DNA of 64,000 nt, taken from Rhodopirellula baltica SH 1. Its GTDB lineage: Bacteria > Planctomycetota > Planctomycetia > Pirellulales > Pirellulaceae. The position numbers were made by a program, and so were the translations under genes. The stretch is taken from positions 744,001 through 808,000 of the forward strand of contig NC_005027.1 of NCBI RefSeq assembly GCF_000196115.1, written 5' to 3'. Position 1 is the first letter of the stretch. Every line of letters begins with the position of its first letter. Under the pieces are notes generated by a model that ran no database searches, was not told the origin of the DNA, and worked only from the letters and a program-made list of their open reading frames with translations. Of the stretch, positions 9,735 through 18,338 are shown piece after piece.

Positions 9735-11204
9735 ATGGTGGATCGAATTCGAAGTGTCTTCAGCCATTGTGCTTGCGATCTGAAAATGGCGTTTCCATTC
9801 GCGATCATGACCTGCTTTGCTTTGGTTGGGGCGAACGTATCGGCAGAGACCAATGGCGGTAGCCAACCGCCGCACATCGTGCACATCATTGCGGATGATT
9901 TGGGATGGAATGATGTTGGCTTTCATGGCAGCGAAATCCGCACACCCAACATCGATCGGCTTGCCAGCGAATCAGTGACTCTCGATCGGTTTTATGTGAC
10001 TCCCATTTGCTCGCCGACTCGGGCGGGTGTGCTGACCGGTTTGTACCCATTTCGTTTCGGCATTTGGGGCGGTGTGGTCTCGCCATCCAAGAAGCACGGC
10101 CTGCCACCACAGCTCGAAACCGCTCCGGAACATTTGTCGAAGCTGGGCTACGATCATCGGGCAATGTTTGGCAAGTGGCACCTGGGGCTGGCGTCGACTT
10201 TGTTTCATCCGCTTCACCATGGGATGACGGAGTTCTATGGCCACTACAACGGAGCGATCGATTACTTCAGTCGAGAACGTTTTGGCCAGTTGGATTGGCA
10301 TCGCGATTTTGACAGCGTGCACGAAGAGGGCTACTCGACTGAATTGGTCGGCAACGCTGTTGTTGATTTCATCGATCGCAACGCGAACGCAGGGCCGGTT
10401 TATGCCTACGTGGCGTTCAATGCTCCGCACTCGCCACTGCAAGCCTTGCGGTCTGATCTCGATGAATATGGATTTGATCCCAACAACAAGCTCGCACCGA
10501 ACACGGATCGCAAAATTGCCAAACGCGAAAAGGCGTTGGACTATGGCAAACGAGGCAAGGGCAATTCGATTCGCCAAACGTTTGCGGCGATGACAACGGC
10601 GATGGATAGACAGATCGGTCGAATCTTGGATGCGATCGATCGGAACGGGATGCGAGAAAACACGTTGGTCGTTTTCCACAGTGACAACGGGGCCGATCCG
10701 AAGCATGGCGGCAACAACGAACCCCTGCGTGGGAACAAGTTCACGACTTGGGAGGGCGGCGTGCGTGTTGTGGCGATGATGCGTTGGCCGAACGAGCTTC
10801 CGGCGGGAATCACCTACGACTCGGTGACCAGCTACGTTGATCTGTTGCCAAGCATGGTTGGCGCTGCGGGAAGCCCACCGCCCGAGGAAACGGACGGAAT
10901 CAATCTGTTGCCGTTCCTGTCTGGGAAGGCTTCGCCACCGGAGCGAACGATTTTGCTGGATGCGGAAACGGTTGTCTCGGATCGTTGGAAGCTGAAAGCC
11001 GGTGAGTTGTTCGATTTGACGAACGATCCGAATGAAACGACTCCACTGGAAGTGGCAAATCAGAACGTGCGAAGTCGGCTTGATCAGGCACTGCAGCGAT
11101 ACCCCTCGTTGGTCGGCCCCGCAGTGGAATCTCAATTGCCCGATCCAGAAATCTGGCCGCCTTCGGAATGGAAGCTGCCGGAAGAAGCGCCGGCCCCTCG
11201 TTGA
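9735..11204 (+). CDS. Exported sulfatase, formylglycine-dependent
   Basis: From the ATG at 9735 the protein has 489 residues; ATG 9786 is the alternative. The earlier start gives a positively charged n-region before a hydrophobic segment (MAFPFAIMTCFALVGANVSA), so it is preferred. The sulfatase start HIVHIIADDLGWNDVGFHG is followed by the C-S-P-T-R signature with Cys92, then GKWHLG, APHSPLQA, VFHSDNGADP and the EGGVRVVAMMRWP strand. These are the expected metal- and sulfate-binding elements of a type I sulfatase. It would hydrolyse sulfate esters in the periplasm. The frame is open further upstream into the repeat block, but that extension lacks sulfatase features and has repeat composition. 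Only 200 bases separate it from the next sulfatase, so a shared transcript is likely. Confidence 0.92.
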   Translation: MVDRIRSVFSHCACDLKMAFPFAIMTCFALVGANVSAETNGGSQPPHIVHIIADDLGWNDVGFHGSEIRTPNIDRLASESVTLDRFYVTPICSPTRAGVLTGLYPFRFGIWGGVVSPSKKHGLPPQLETAPEHLSKLGYDHRAMFGKWHLGLASTLFHPLHHGMTEFYGHYNGAIDYFSRERFGQLDWHRDFDSVHEEGYSTELVGNAVVDFIDRNANAGPVYAYVAFNAPHSPLQALRSDLDEYGFDPNNKLAPNTDRKIAKREKALDYGKRGKGNSIRQTFAAMTTAMDRQIGRILDAIDRNGMRENTLVVFHSDNGADPKHGGNNEPLRGNKFTTWEGGVRVVAMMRWPNELPAGITYDSVTSYVDLLPSMVGAAGSPPPEETDGINLLPFLSGKASPPERTILLDAETVVSDRWKLKAGELFDLTNDPNETTPLEVANQNVRSRLDQALQRYPSLVGPAVESQLPDPEIWPPSEWKLPEEAPAPR

Positions 11205-11404
11205 AATCGCAAGTTCGCAACGGTGACGGAAGTCCCGTTCGGGATGAATTGCGGTGATGCTCCGATGAAATCTCGCGTGAGATCGCCTCGTGATTTGACT
11301 GGCGAATTTCAAACAGTGACACTGGGGTGCAGGCGGGAAGGCGTCGCCAGAGATTTCGCGACGTGATTATGAACCACGAGTCTTTTTACACCTTGAAGCA
11401 CAAC

Positions 11405-12943
11405 ATGAACCAAGCCGTCTTGATGCCCTCTCGAAAATGGGTCCGTTGGGCCTTGTTGCTCGTCTGCGTTGCGGGCGTTCCCAACTTGGATTCGACCACG
11501 GTTTCCGCCGAAGAGCCGAACGCAAAGGACGCGACCGTGTCGCGCCCCAACATTGTGCTGATCGTTGCGGATGATTTGGGCTATGGCGAACTGGGGTGCT
11601 ATGGCCAAACCAAGATTCGGACGCCTCGACTGGATCAGTTGGCTGCCGAGGGAATCAAGCTGACGAATTTCTATTCCGGCAATGCGGTGTGCGCGCCGAG
11701 TCGTTGTTGTTTGATGACGGGGAAGCACCCTGGTCACGCACACGTTCGAAACAACGGTGATCCCAAGATTGATCCTGCGGTTCGAGAAGCACTGAAGCTT
11801 GAATTCCCCGGTCAGTACCCGCTCCCCGTCGATGAAGTCACGATTGCGGAATATCTGAAATCAGTTGGCTATCGCACGGGTGCGTTTGGAAAATGGGGCC
11901 TGGGACATTTTGGAACCACGGGCGATCCAAACGAACAAGGCTTCGATCTGTTTTACGGTTTCAATTGCCAGCGTCACGCACACAATCACTACCCGAATTT
12001 TCTGTGGCGGAACCGAGTCAAAGAAGTTCAGCCCGGGAATGATCGCACGTTGCACGGCGAGACGTATTCGCAAGATCAGTTTGTCAACGAAGCCTGTGAA
12101 TTCATCCGTCAAAGTGTCGCCGAAGACAAGACGCAACCTTTCTTCGCTTACCTCCCATTCGCGGTGCCTCACCTTTCAATTCAAGTTCCAGAGGAAGAGG
12201 TCGATGCGTATGACGGCGTGATCGAAGAAGCCGACTATGAGCATCACGGTTATCTGAAACACCCTCGACCACGCGCGGGTTATGCCGCGATGGTGACACG
12301 AATGGATGAAGGTGTGGGCCAGGTCGTCGACCTGGTGGATTCATTGGGCTTGGGTGAGAACACGTTGATCATGTTCACATCGGACAACGGTCCCACTTAC
12401 GATCGGTTGGGTGGATCGGACAGCGACTACTTTAACTCGGCGTCCGGCATGAAAGGATTGAAGGGGCAGCTCGATGAAGGCGGGATTCGAGTGCCGATGA
12501 TCGCTCGCCAAACCGGTGTTGTTCCGGCTGGCCGAACTTCTGATTGGATCGGTGCGTGGTGGGATTTCTTGCCGACGATCACCGACGCGGCTGGTGTCGA
12601 AGTGGATGCGAGCACGACGGATGGGATTTCCTTCTTGCCATTGCTTCACGGTGATGATGCCGCTCAACAGAGCCACGAATTTTTGTACTGGGAATTCCCA
12701 GGTTACAGCGGTCAACAAGCGATTCGGATGGGGAACTGGAAAGCGATCCGCAAAGACCTTTCCAAACGACTCAAGAAGGGGCAAACCGAACCTCCGGCGT
12801 TTGCTCTGTATGACTTGTCGAAGGATTTGGCAGAGTCAAACGACGTGAGCGCATCGCATCCCGATGTGATGGCCAAGATCGAAGCCATCGCCAAACAACA
12901 GCATGTTCCTAGCGAACAATTCCCTCTTCGAGTGCTCGACTGA
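11405..12943 (+). CDS. Exported arylsulfatase-type sulfatase
   Basis: The ATG at 11405 gives 512 residues. In-frame ATGs at 11369 and 11423 are alternatives; the shortest gives the most typical signal peptide ([18 protein letters not shown]). The protein shows [21 protein letters not shown], then C-A-P-S-R with the formylglycine cysteine, [45 protein letters not shown] and [13 protein letters not shown]. This layout is that of the arylsulfatase A-like subgroup common in planctomycetes. The extra CC directly after CAPSR is unusual. The stop codon overlaps the start of the von Willebrand A gene (TGATG at 12941-12945), so translation is probably coupled. Substrate unknown. Confidence 0.93.
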   Translation: MNQAVLMPSRKWVRWALLLVCVAGVPNLDSTTVSAEEPNAKDATVSRPNIVLIVADDLGYGELGCYGQTKIRTPRLDQLAAEGIKLTNFYSGNAVCAPSRCCLMTGKHPGHAHVRNNGDPKIDPAVREALKLEFPGQYPLPVDEVTIAEYLKSVGYRTGAFGKWGLGHFGTTGDPNEQGFDLFYGFNCQRHAHNHYPNFLWRNRVKEVQPGNDRTLHGETYSQDQFVNEACEFIRQSVAEDKTQPFFAYLPFAVPHLSIQVPEEEVDAYDGVIEEADYEHHGYLKHPRPRAGYAAMVTRMDEGVGQVVDLVDSLGLGENTLIMFTSDNGPTYDRLGGSDSDYFNSASGMKGLKGQLDEGGIRVPMIARQTGVVPAGRTSDWIGAWWDFLPTITDAAGVEVDASTTDGISFLPLLHGDDAAQQSHEFLYWEFPGYSGQQAIRMGNWKAIRKDLSKRLKKGQTEPPAFALYDLSKDLAESNDVSASHPDVMAKIEAIAKQQHVPSEQFPLRVLD

Positions 12944-14943
12944 TGCGTGACACGTTGGCAGAGATCCGATTGCACCTGAAAGATCATCCTTGGTTGATAT
13001 CGATGATCTTTCACACCGCGGCGTTGCTGGTGATGGGGCTGTGGGTCTTTCCCGACTGGATGGATCGCGAAGGTCAATTGATCACCGCAAGTTTCGCGGA
13101 TTTGGGTGAACAGGACGCGGCATTCTCTCTGATGCCGATCGCGTCGCTCGAAATGCCGGACTTGGGTGATTCCGAATTTGAAGAGGAGCCGGTCGAGACT
13201 TCGTCAACATCAGAGTTGACGGAAGTTGAGTTGCCCGAATTGATGCCGGCCTTAGCGGGCTTGCAGGCCTCATCGTTGGAAATGCTAAAGTCGACACCCG
13301 AGACTCGGCTGGCATCGATTCGAAAAATGATGGCCGAAACAGTCGGTGCGCCAGCCGAACGAATCGTCTCGACAACTCAGCAAATTGGCTCAGCCGATGG
13401 GATCGAATCGGCGACCCAGTCGATCGAAAATGCGATTCGCGGTGAGCTGAAACAAGGCGACACGTTGGTTGTTTGGTTGCTGGATGCTTCTATCAGCTTG
13501 CAACTCAACCGCGACCGGATGGCCCGGCGAATTCGCGAGTTCTATGACGAGATCGGCGCGTTGTCGCGACCTGACACGTCGGATGGAATTGAGCGGCATC
13601 GGTTGTTCAGCAGTGTCGTTGCGTTTGGCAAAGGGATCAATGAGGTTTCGCCTCCATCGCTGGTTGGTGTCAATGCGATTGACGCGATGACGCGGGTTCC
13701 CGTCGATTCAAGCGGCATCGAGAACACGATGACGGCGGTCGACAACGTTCTGAACCACTACCGTTACAAAGCGAAACGCAAAGAACGATTGATGGTGGTT
13801 TTGTTGACGGATGAGTCCGGCGACGATGTTCAAAAGCTGGAGTACACGATTGCGAATTGTCGCGAAGCCAAAGCGGTGGTGCATGTTCTCGGGCCGACCG
13901 CGGTGATGGGAATGCAAAAAGGATTGCAGCGATGGGCGTCCGGCCAACGAGGTGGTGCGGAATTCTATTTGACGGTTGATCGAGGTCCCGAGTCGGCGGT
14001 GCCTCAGCGAATCTTTTTGCCGTACTGGCATGAGGCAGACGTTGAACTGCAATTGGTGAAGGTTCAACCGGTGGCTGCATTGCCAGTGTATGGAACCGCC
14101 TATCGTGAACGCGTGTTGTCGGGGTTTGGTCCCTACGGACTGACTCGATTGGCGTTGCAAACCGGCGGAACGTTCACGCTTTACGATGATGGCGTCTCGG
14201 ATCAATACGACGTTGAAAAATTGCGTCAGTACATGCCAAGTTATCGTTCCGAGACGGACATCCGGAAGTCGGCTCGCGATAGTTTGCTGCGGTCATTTGT
14301 GGTGCAGGCCGCAGATTTGACGATGCGAGAGAAAGAGCGATTTGCTGCACCCCGGATGTTGTTCATGGGCGAGCGGTCTGCGATCAATCCAATGCAATTC
14401 ACCGCGATGTATTTGACGCCATCTGCTTTCCGAACGCAATTTGGTAATCGGATCAAACGGGAGCGGTCAAAGAGTGAAGACGCGTTGAAGTCACTCGATG
14501 CGTTGTTGTCGGAATCGAAGACGCACAATTGGCAAGAACTGCTTCGCGGGGAAGAGACTGAACGTTGGCGGGCCGCATTCATTTTGGCACGCGGAAGAAC
14601 TTTGGCGGCAATGGCTCGGTATCACGAATACATCGCGGCGTGTGAATCAGCGAGTGAATTCATTCAACCTGATACGAACATGGTGAATTTCATGCCTTCA
14701 TATCGAATGAGCACCTCTCGCGGTGCGGCGCTGGCTGAGCAAGCCACTCAAATGTTGAACGAGTGTGCCAGCAGGCATTCCGACACGCCGTGGGCGAAGC
14801 TTGCGAATTGGGAACTGGAGAAACCGTTTGGAATTGAAGTCCAGGCTCGTTCGATCCCCAAACCGACACCTCGGGTTGGTGTCCCACGCATGCCGATGAC
14901 TCGATCGGGTGGCGGTTCGGGGATGTCAATTCCTTCGCTGTGA
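12943..14943 (+). CDS. Membrane-anchored von Willebrand factor A-domain protein
   Basis: This 666-residue protein has one N-terminal membrane segment (about residues 17-36) and an acidic linker to about residue 105. A VWA-like domain spans about 172-330. It includes the metal-ion site pattern D-A-S-I-S (residues 181-185) and a later MVVLLTDESGDD strand. The C-terminal half is helical and not recognised; it ends with a glycine- and methionine-rich tail. VWA domains bind protein partners through a divalent cation. Its start overlaps the sulfatase stop, which ties it to the polysaccharide locus, perhaps as an assembly or surface factor. A VWA protein closing a sulfatase operon is not something I recognise as a described arrangement. 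The domain call is good; the role is open. Confidence 0.75.
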   Translation: MRDTLAEIRLHLKDHPWLISMIFHTAALLVMGLWVFPDWMDREGQLITASFADLGEQDAAFSLMPIASLEMPDLGDSEFEEEPVETSSTSELTEVELPELMPALAGLQASSLEMLKSTPETRLASIRKMMAETVGAPAERIVSTTQQIGSADGIESATQSIENAIRGELKQGDTLVVWLLDASISLQLNRDRMARRIREFYDEIGALSRPDTSDGIERHRLFSSVVAFGKGINEVSPPSLVGVNAIDAMTRVPVDSSGIENTMTAVDNVLNHYRYKAKRKERLMVVLLTDESGDDVQKLEYTIANCREAKAVVHVLGPTAVMGMQKGLQRWASGQRGGAEFYLTVDRGPESAVPQRIFLPYWHEADVELQLVKVQPVAALPVYGTAYRERVLSGFGPYGLTRLALQTGGTFTLYDDGVSDQYDVEKLRQYMPSYRSETDIRKSARDSLLRSFVVQAADLTMREKERFAAPRMLFMGERSAINPMQFTAMYLTPSAFRTQFGNRIKRERSKSEDALKSLDALLSESKTHNWQELLRGEETERWRAAFILARGRTLAAMARYHEYIAACESASEFIQPDTNMVNFMPSYRMSTSRGAALAEQATQMLNECASRHSDTPWAKLANWELEKPFGIEVQARSIPKPTPRVGVPRMPMTRSGGGSGMSIPSL

Positions 14944-14953
14944 TCGCATTGGA

Positions 14954-16687
14954 TCAATGGATGGCGGGTTCTTCGCCGGGGGAGCGTCCGGCGAGGAAGT
15001 CGAAGTCGCACCCCTGGTCGGCTTGGGTCACATGTTTCGCATAGAGCTTCATGTATCCGCGAGTGGGTTCGGGTGCGGCGCCAGGCTGGTTCGCTTTGCG
15101 ACGAGCCAATTCGTCATCGTCGATGTGCCAGTGGATGGACCGTTCGGGAACATTGATTTCAATCTCATCGCCGGTTTCGACCAATGACAACGGTCCTCCC
15201 GCGGCGCTTTCTGGGGCGATGTGAAGCACGCAGGTTCCGTAGCTGGTTCCGCTCATGCGGGCGTCGCTCATGCGGACCATGTCGGTGACACCGGATTGCA
15301 ATAGCTTCTTTGGAATCGGCAACATGCCCCATTCCGGAAAACCGGGGGCACCCAGCGGACCAGCCGAACGCAGGATCAACACGCTGTTTTCATCCACCTC
15401 CAAATCAGGATCGTTGATCCGTTCTTTCATCTCCGGATAGTTGTTGAACACGACGGCTTTGCCACGATGGTGCAGCAACTTTTTGCTGGCCGCGATGGAT
15501 TTGATCACGCAGCCCGACGGGGCCAGGTTGCCACGCAGCAAACAGACACCTCCCGCTGGAGAGACCGGGTTTTCACGAGTCCGGATGACTTCGTTGTCGT
15601 GGACTTCGGCTTCGGCAATTTGTTCACCGAGTGTTGATCCCGCGACGGTTTTACAATCCAGATTCAGCAGGTCGCGAAGACGCTGCAGGAGCGCGGGCAG
15701 TCCGCCGGCTTCGAAGAAGTCTTGCATCAGGAAACGGCCGCCGGGACGCAGGTCACCGAGAACGGGCGTTTGCCGAGAGAGTTCGTCGAAGCGATCGAGC
15801 GTGAGTGTTTCGCCGAGCCGGCCCGCGATGGCGATCAAGTGGACAATTGCATTGGTGCTGCCGCCGATGGCCAGCGACGTGGTCAGTCCATTGTCGATGC
15901 TGCGTGAGTTGAAGAACTCGCTGGGTTTGAGTTGTTCCCACGCCATTTCAACGGCACGGCGACCTGTTGCGACGGCGAGTCGTGAGTGGTCGGCCATCAC
16001 GGCGGGGATGGTGGCTGCGGATGGAAGTGTCCATCCCATCGCTTCGGCGACACAGGCCATCGTGCTGGCCGTTCCCATCGTCATGCAAGTGCCGGCTGAT
16101 GCGGCGATGCAGTTTTCGACTTGGTTCCAATCTCGATCACAAAGGTTGCCTGCGAGACGTTGGTCCCAATACTTCCACGCGTCGCTGCCGCTGCCGAGCG
16201 TTTGATCTTTCCAACGAGCACGCAGCATCGCACCGGCGGGCAGAAAGAGGCTGGGGATGTCCGCACTGATCGCGCCCATCAACATGGCGGGAACTGTTTT
16301 GTCGCATCCACCCATCAATACCGCCGCGTCGATCGGATGGCACCGCAAGACTTCTTCGACTTCCATCGCGAGCAAGTTGCGATAAAGCATCGTCGTGGGT
16401 TTCATCATCATTTCACCAAGCGACATCACCGGCACTTCGACGGGAAAACCGCCGGATTGCAAGATGCCGCGGCGAACTTCATCGGCTCGATCGCGAAAAT
16501 GTGAGTGGCAAGTGTTCAGTTCGCTCCAAGTATTCAGAATCGCGACAACGGGGCGGTCACGATAGTCAATGTCGTCGAAACCCATTCCTTTCAGGCGAGA
16601 ACGGTGGCCAAAGGAACGTAAGTCGTCACGGCCGAACCAACGATGAGATCTCAATTGGGTTGGGTCACGGTCGGGATTGGGATTCAT
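14954..16687 (-). CDS. IlvD/Edd-family dehydratase, probably sugar-acid dehydratase
   Basis: The protein has 577 residues, close to the length of L-arabinonate and related sugar-acid dehydratases. The three cysteines expected to bind the iron-sulfur cluster are present: Cys60 (WSELNTCHSH), Cys128 (MGGCDKT) and Cys201 (SAGTCMTMGTAS). Other family marks are GGSTNAIVHL, PAGGVCLLRGNLAP and the C-terminal DARMSGTSYG. Enzymes of this family remove water from dihydroxy acids to give 2-keto acids. The W-S-E-L-N-T-C region and the length favour a sugar-acid substrate over the branched-chain amino acid intermediate, but that is inference. It is convergent with the VWA gene (10 bases apart) and divergent from the MOSC gene. 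It may process sugar acids from the glycan locus. Confidence 0.85.
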   Translation of the reverse strand: MNPNPDRDPTQLRSHRWFGRDDLRSFGHRSRLKGMGFDDIDYRDRPVVAILNTWSELNTCHSHFRDRADEVRRGILQSGGFPVEVPVMSLGEMMMKPTTMLYRNLLAMEVEEVLRCHPIDAAVLMGGCDKTVPAMLMGAISADIPSLFLPAGAMLRARWKDQTLGSGSDAWKYWDQRLAGNLCDRDWNQVENCIAASAGTCMTMGTASTMACVAEAMGWTLPSAATIPAVMADHSRLAVATGRRAVEMAWEQLKPSEFFNSRSIDNGLTTSLAIGGSTNAIVHLIAIAGRLGETLTLDRFDELSRQTPVLGDLRPGGRFLMQDFFEAGGLPALLQRLRDLLNLDCKTVAGSTLGEQIAEAEVHDNEVIRTRENPVSPAGGVCLLRGNLAPSGCVIKSIAASKKLLHHRGKAVVFNNYPEMKERINDPDLEVDENSVLILRSAGPLGAPGFPEWGMLPIPKKLLQSGVTDMVRMSDARMSGTSYGTCVLHIAPESAAGGPLSLVETGDEIEINVPERSIHWHIDDDELARRKANQPGAAPEPTRGYMKLYAKHVTQADQGCDFDFLAGRSPGEEPAIH

Positions 16688-16825
16688 GGCAGTAGACGGA
16701 TCGAAGAGGAAGGGATCAAACGGTAGGATAGGGCCAAGCTATTGGGCGAAGGGCATCACGTCCAAGGTGGGTTGCCGGACAGATTACCGACAATGATTGT
16801 TGCCGTGTGCAAGAGGGGGCTCGCG

Positions 16826-17509
16826 ATGAGCGATTCGTTGCGAATTGTTTCTGTTCAGATTGGGGCATGCCGGACTTTTCTCAAAGATGGCGATCCAGAT
16901 CGACCCTGGAATTCCGCGATCGAAAAAAGTGTTGTATCCGGACCTGTTCCCGTTGCTGAATTGGGACTCGAAGGAGACGAACAGGCGGACAAGGTCCATC
17001 ACGGCGGAGTCGACAAGGCAGTTTTGGGCTACTGCGAATCACATTATTCATTTTGGAAAGATGAATTTTCTGAGATCAATTGGGGATCCGGTGCGTTTGG
17101 TGAAAACCTGACTCTTGCCGGATTGCTCGAGTCAGAAGTCTGCATTGGCGACGTTTTTGAGTGCCAATCTGCGAATGCTGATGGTCTGCGCCTGCAAGTT
17201 TCACAGCCTCGAGAGCCGTGTTGGAAGTTGTCTCAGCGTTGGGGCCTCCCTAAGTTGGCGGTGCGAGTACAAGCAACGCGGCGGACCGGATGGTACATGC
17301 GGGTATTGCATAGTGGGAAAGTGCAGGCCGGCCAAACGTTGAAGTTGATTCAGCGGCCTCACCCTGAGTTCACCGTCGATGTGGCCAACAATATTTTGTT
17401 TGCAAAACCTCGCGACGCGATGGCGGATCTTCGGTTGGCTGGATGCCAAAGTTTGTCAGAAGCTTGGAAAGAAACCCTGATTCGCCGGAGTGCTAAACAT
17501 GTCTCTTGA
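16826..17509 (+). CDS. MOSC-domain protein, YiiM-like
   Basis: The chosen ATG at 16826 follows a good ribosome-binding site (gaggggg, about 8 bases upstream); the longer open frame to 16742 has no such support. The 227-residue protein has the MOSC core: LGLEGDEQADKVHHGG, then DKAVLGYCESHY, GAFGENLTLAG, VCIGDVFE and the conserved cysteine in QPREPCWKL (about residue 130). The C-terminal portion matches the small helical 3-alpha domain of YiiM-like proteins. Members take part in molybdenum-cofactor chemistry, for example reduction of N-hydroxylated compounds or transfer of cofactor sulfur. Its last codons overlap the start of the histidine-kinase-like gene by about 11 bases, so the two are probably cotranscribed. 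Confidence 0.88.
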   Translation: MSDSLRIVSVQIGACRTFLKDGDPDRPWNSAIEKSVVSGPVPVAELGLEGDEQADKVHHGGVDKAVLGYCESHYSFWKDEFSEINWGSGAFGENLTLAGLLESEVCIGDVFECQSANADGLRLQVSQPREPCWKLSQRWGLPKLAVRVQATRRTGWYMRVLHSGKVQAGQTLKLIQRPHPEFTVDVANNILFAKPRDAMADLRLAGCQSLSEAWKETLIRRSAKHVS

Positions 17510-18293
17510 ACCCCTGTCCGATGGATCAACCGTTCACTCTTTGACGGAGTCGTCAGAGGAATCGTCCGGCCCGGTCATCAACACGAAGTATTTGCGACGT
17601 TTGATGCACGACTTGAGTGCACCGACACGGCACGTGGCGTTCTTTTCAGGGTTTGTCGATGAAGCGTTGACGGAGCCTTTGGATCTGGATGACGCGCGTC
17701 GTTCACTGCAAACCGTTCGCACAGCTGCCGAACGCATGCAGCAATTGACCCAAATGGTGTCGTTGCACATGAAGTGTCTCGAGTTGTTGCACTCGACGTC
17801 GAAGGATCCCAGCCAACGTTATGGTGGGGACGAATACAGCGTTGCGGAATTGATCGCTGATATTTGGCAACGCATCGGCGGCGATGTTGCCGCTTTGACA
17901 ATTCAAGGCGACACAAAGACGTGCGTGCTGCGTGAATTGATGGAAATTCCGATGACGCAACTGCTTCGCAATGCATTGATTTTCAAGGCGGAACGAAGAC
18001 CGCTGCAGGTGATCGTCGCAATTAGCAAAACGAGTGACGTCACATCGGTTGCCATTCAAGACAACGGTGTTGGGTTTGACACCCAGTACGCGGAAAAAAT
18101 CTGCGAACCGTTTGAGTGTCTCGGAACGGGAAAAGATCGACGCGATGGGGCCGGATTGGGATTGACGGTGGCGACGTTGGTGATTGATGCGTTGTCGGGA
18201 TCGTTGCAAATGGAATCCGATGGGCAATCAGGAACCAAGGTGACCATGAGCTGGCCACACCATTGCAAGAAAAGCGTCTCCGGCGTCGAATGA
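17499..18293 (+). CDS. Histidine kinase-like protein (HisKA plus HATPase_c, no sensor domain)
   Basis: From ATG 17499, which overlaps the end of the MOSC gene, the protein has 264 residues. A dimerisation/phosphoacceptor helix carries H-D-L-S-A-P with His37. The ATP-binding domain has an N-box-like LLRNALIF, a G1 box DNGVGF and a G2 box GAGLGLTV. The F box is weak. There is no membrane segment and no input domain, so it is a soluble kinase that must get its signal from a partner. The N box is short of the usual acidic residue, so catalytic strength is uncertain. No response regulator is adjacent; the nearest is at 25609. Confidence 0.8.
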   Translation: MSLEPLSDGSTVHSLTESSEESSGPVINTKYLRRLMHDLSAPTRHVAFFSGFVDEALTEPLDLDDARRSLQTVRTAAERMQQLTQMVSLHMKCLELLHSTSKDPSQRYGGDEYSVAELIADIWQRIGGDVAALTIQGDTKTCVLRELMEIPMTQLLRNALIFKAERRPLQVIVAISKTSDVTSVAIQDNGVGFDTQYAEKICEPFECLGTGKDRRDGAGLGLTVATLVIDALSGSLQMESDGQSGTKVTMSWPHHCKKSVSGVE

Positions 18294-18338
18294 TGGCTTC
18301 TGTTGACCGCCCGAGAAGCCTTTGTTCGAATCGTTCCC

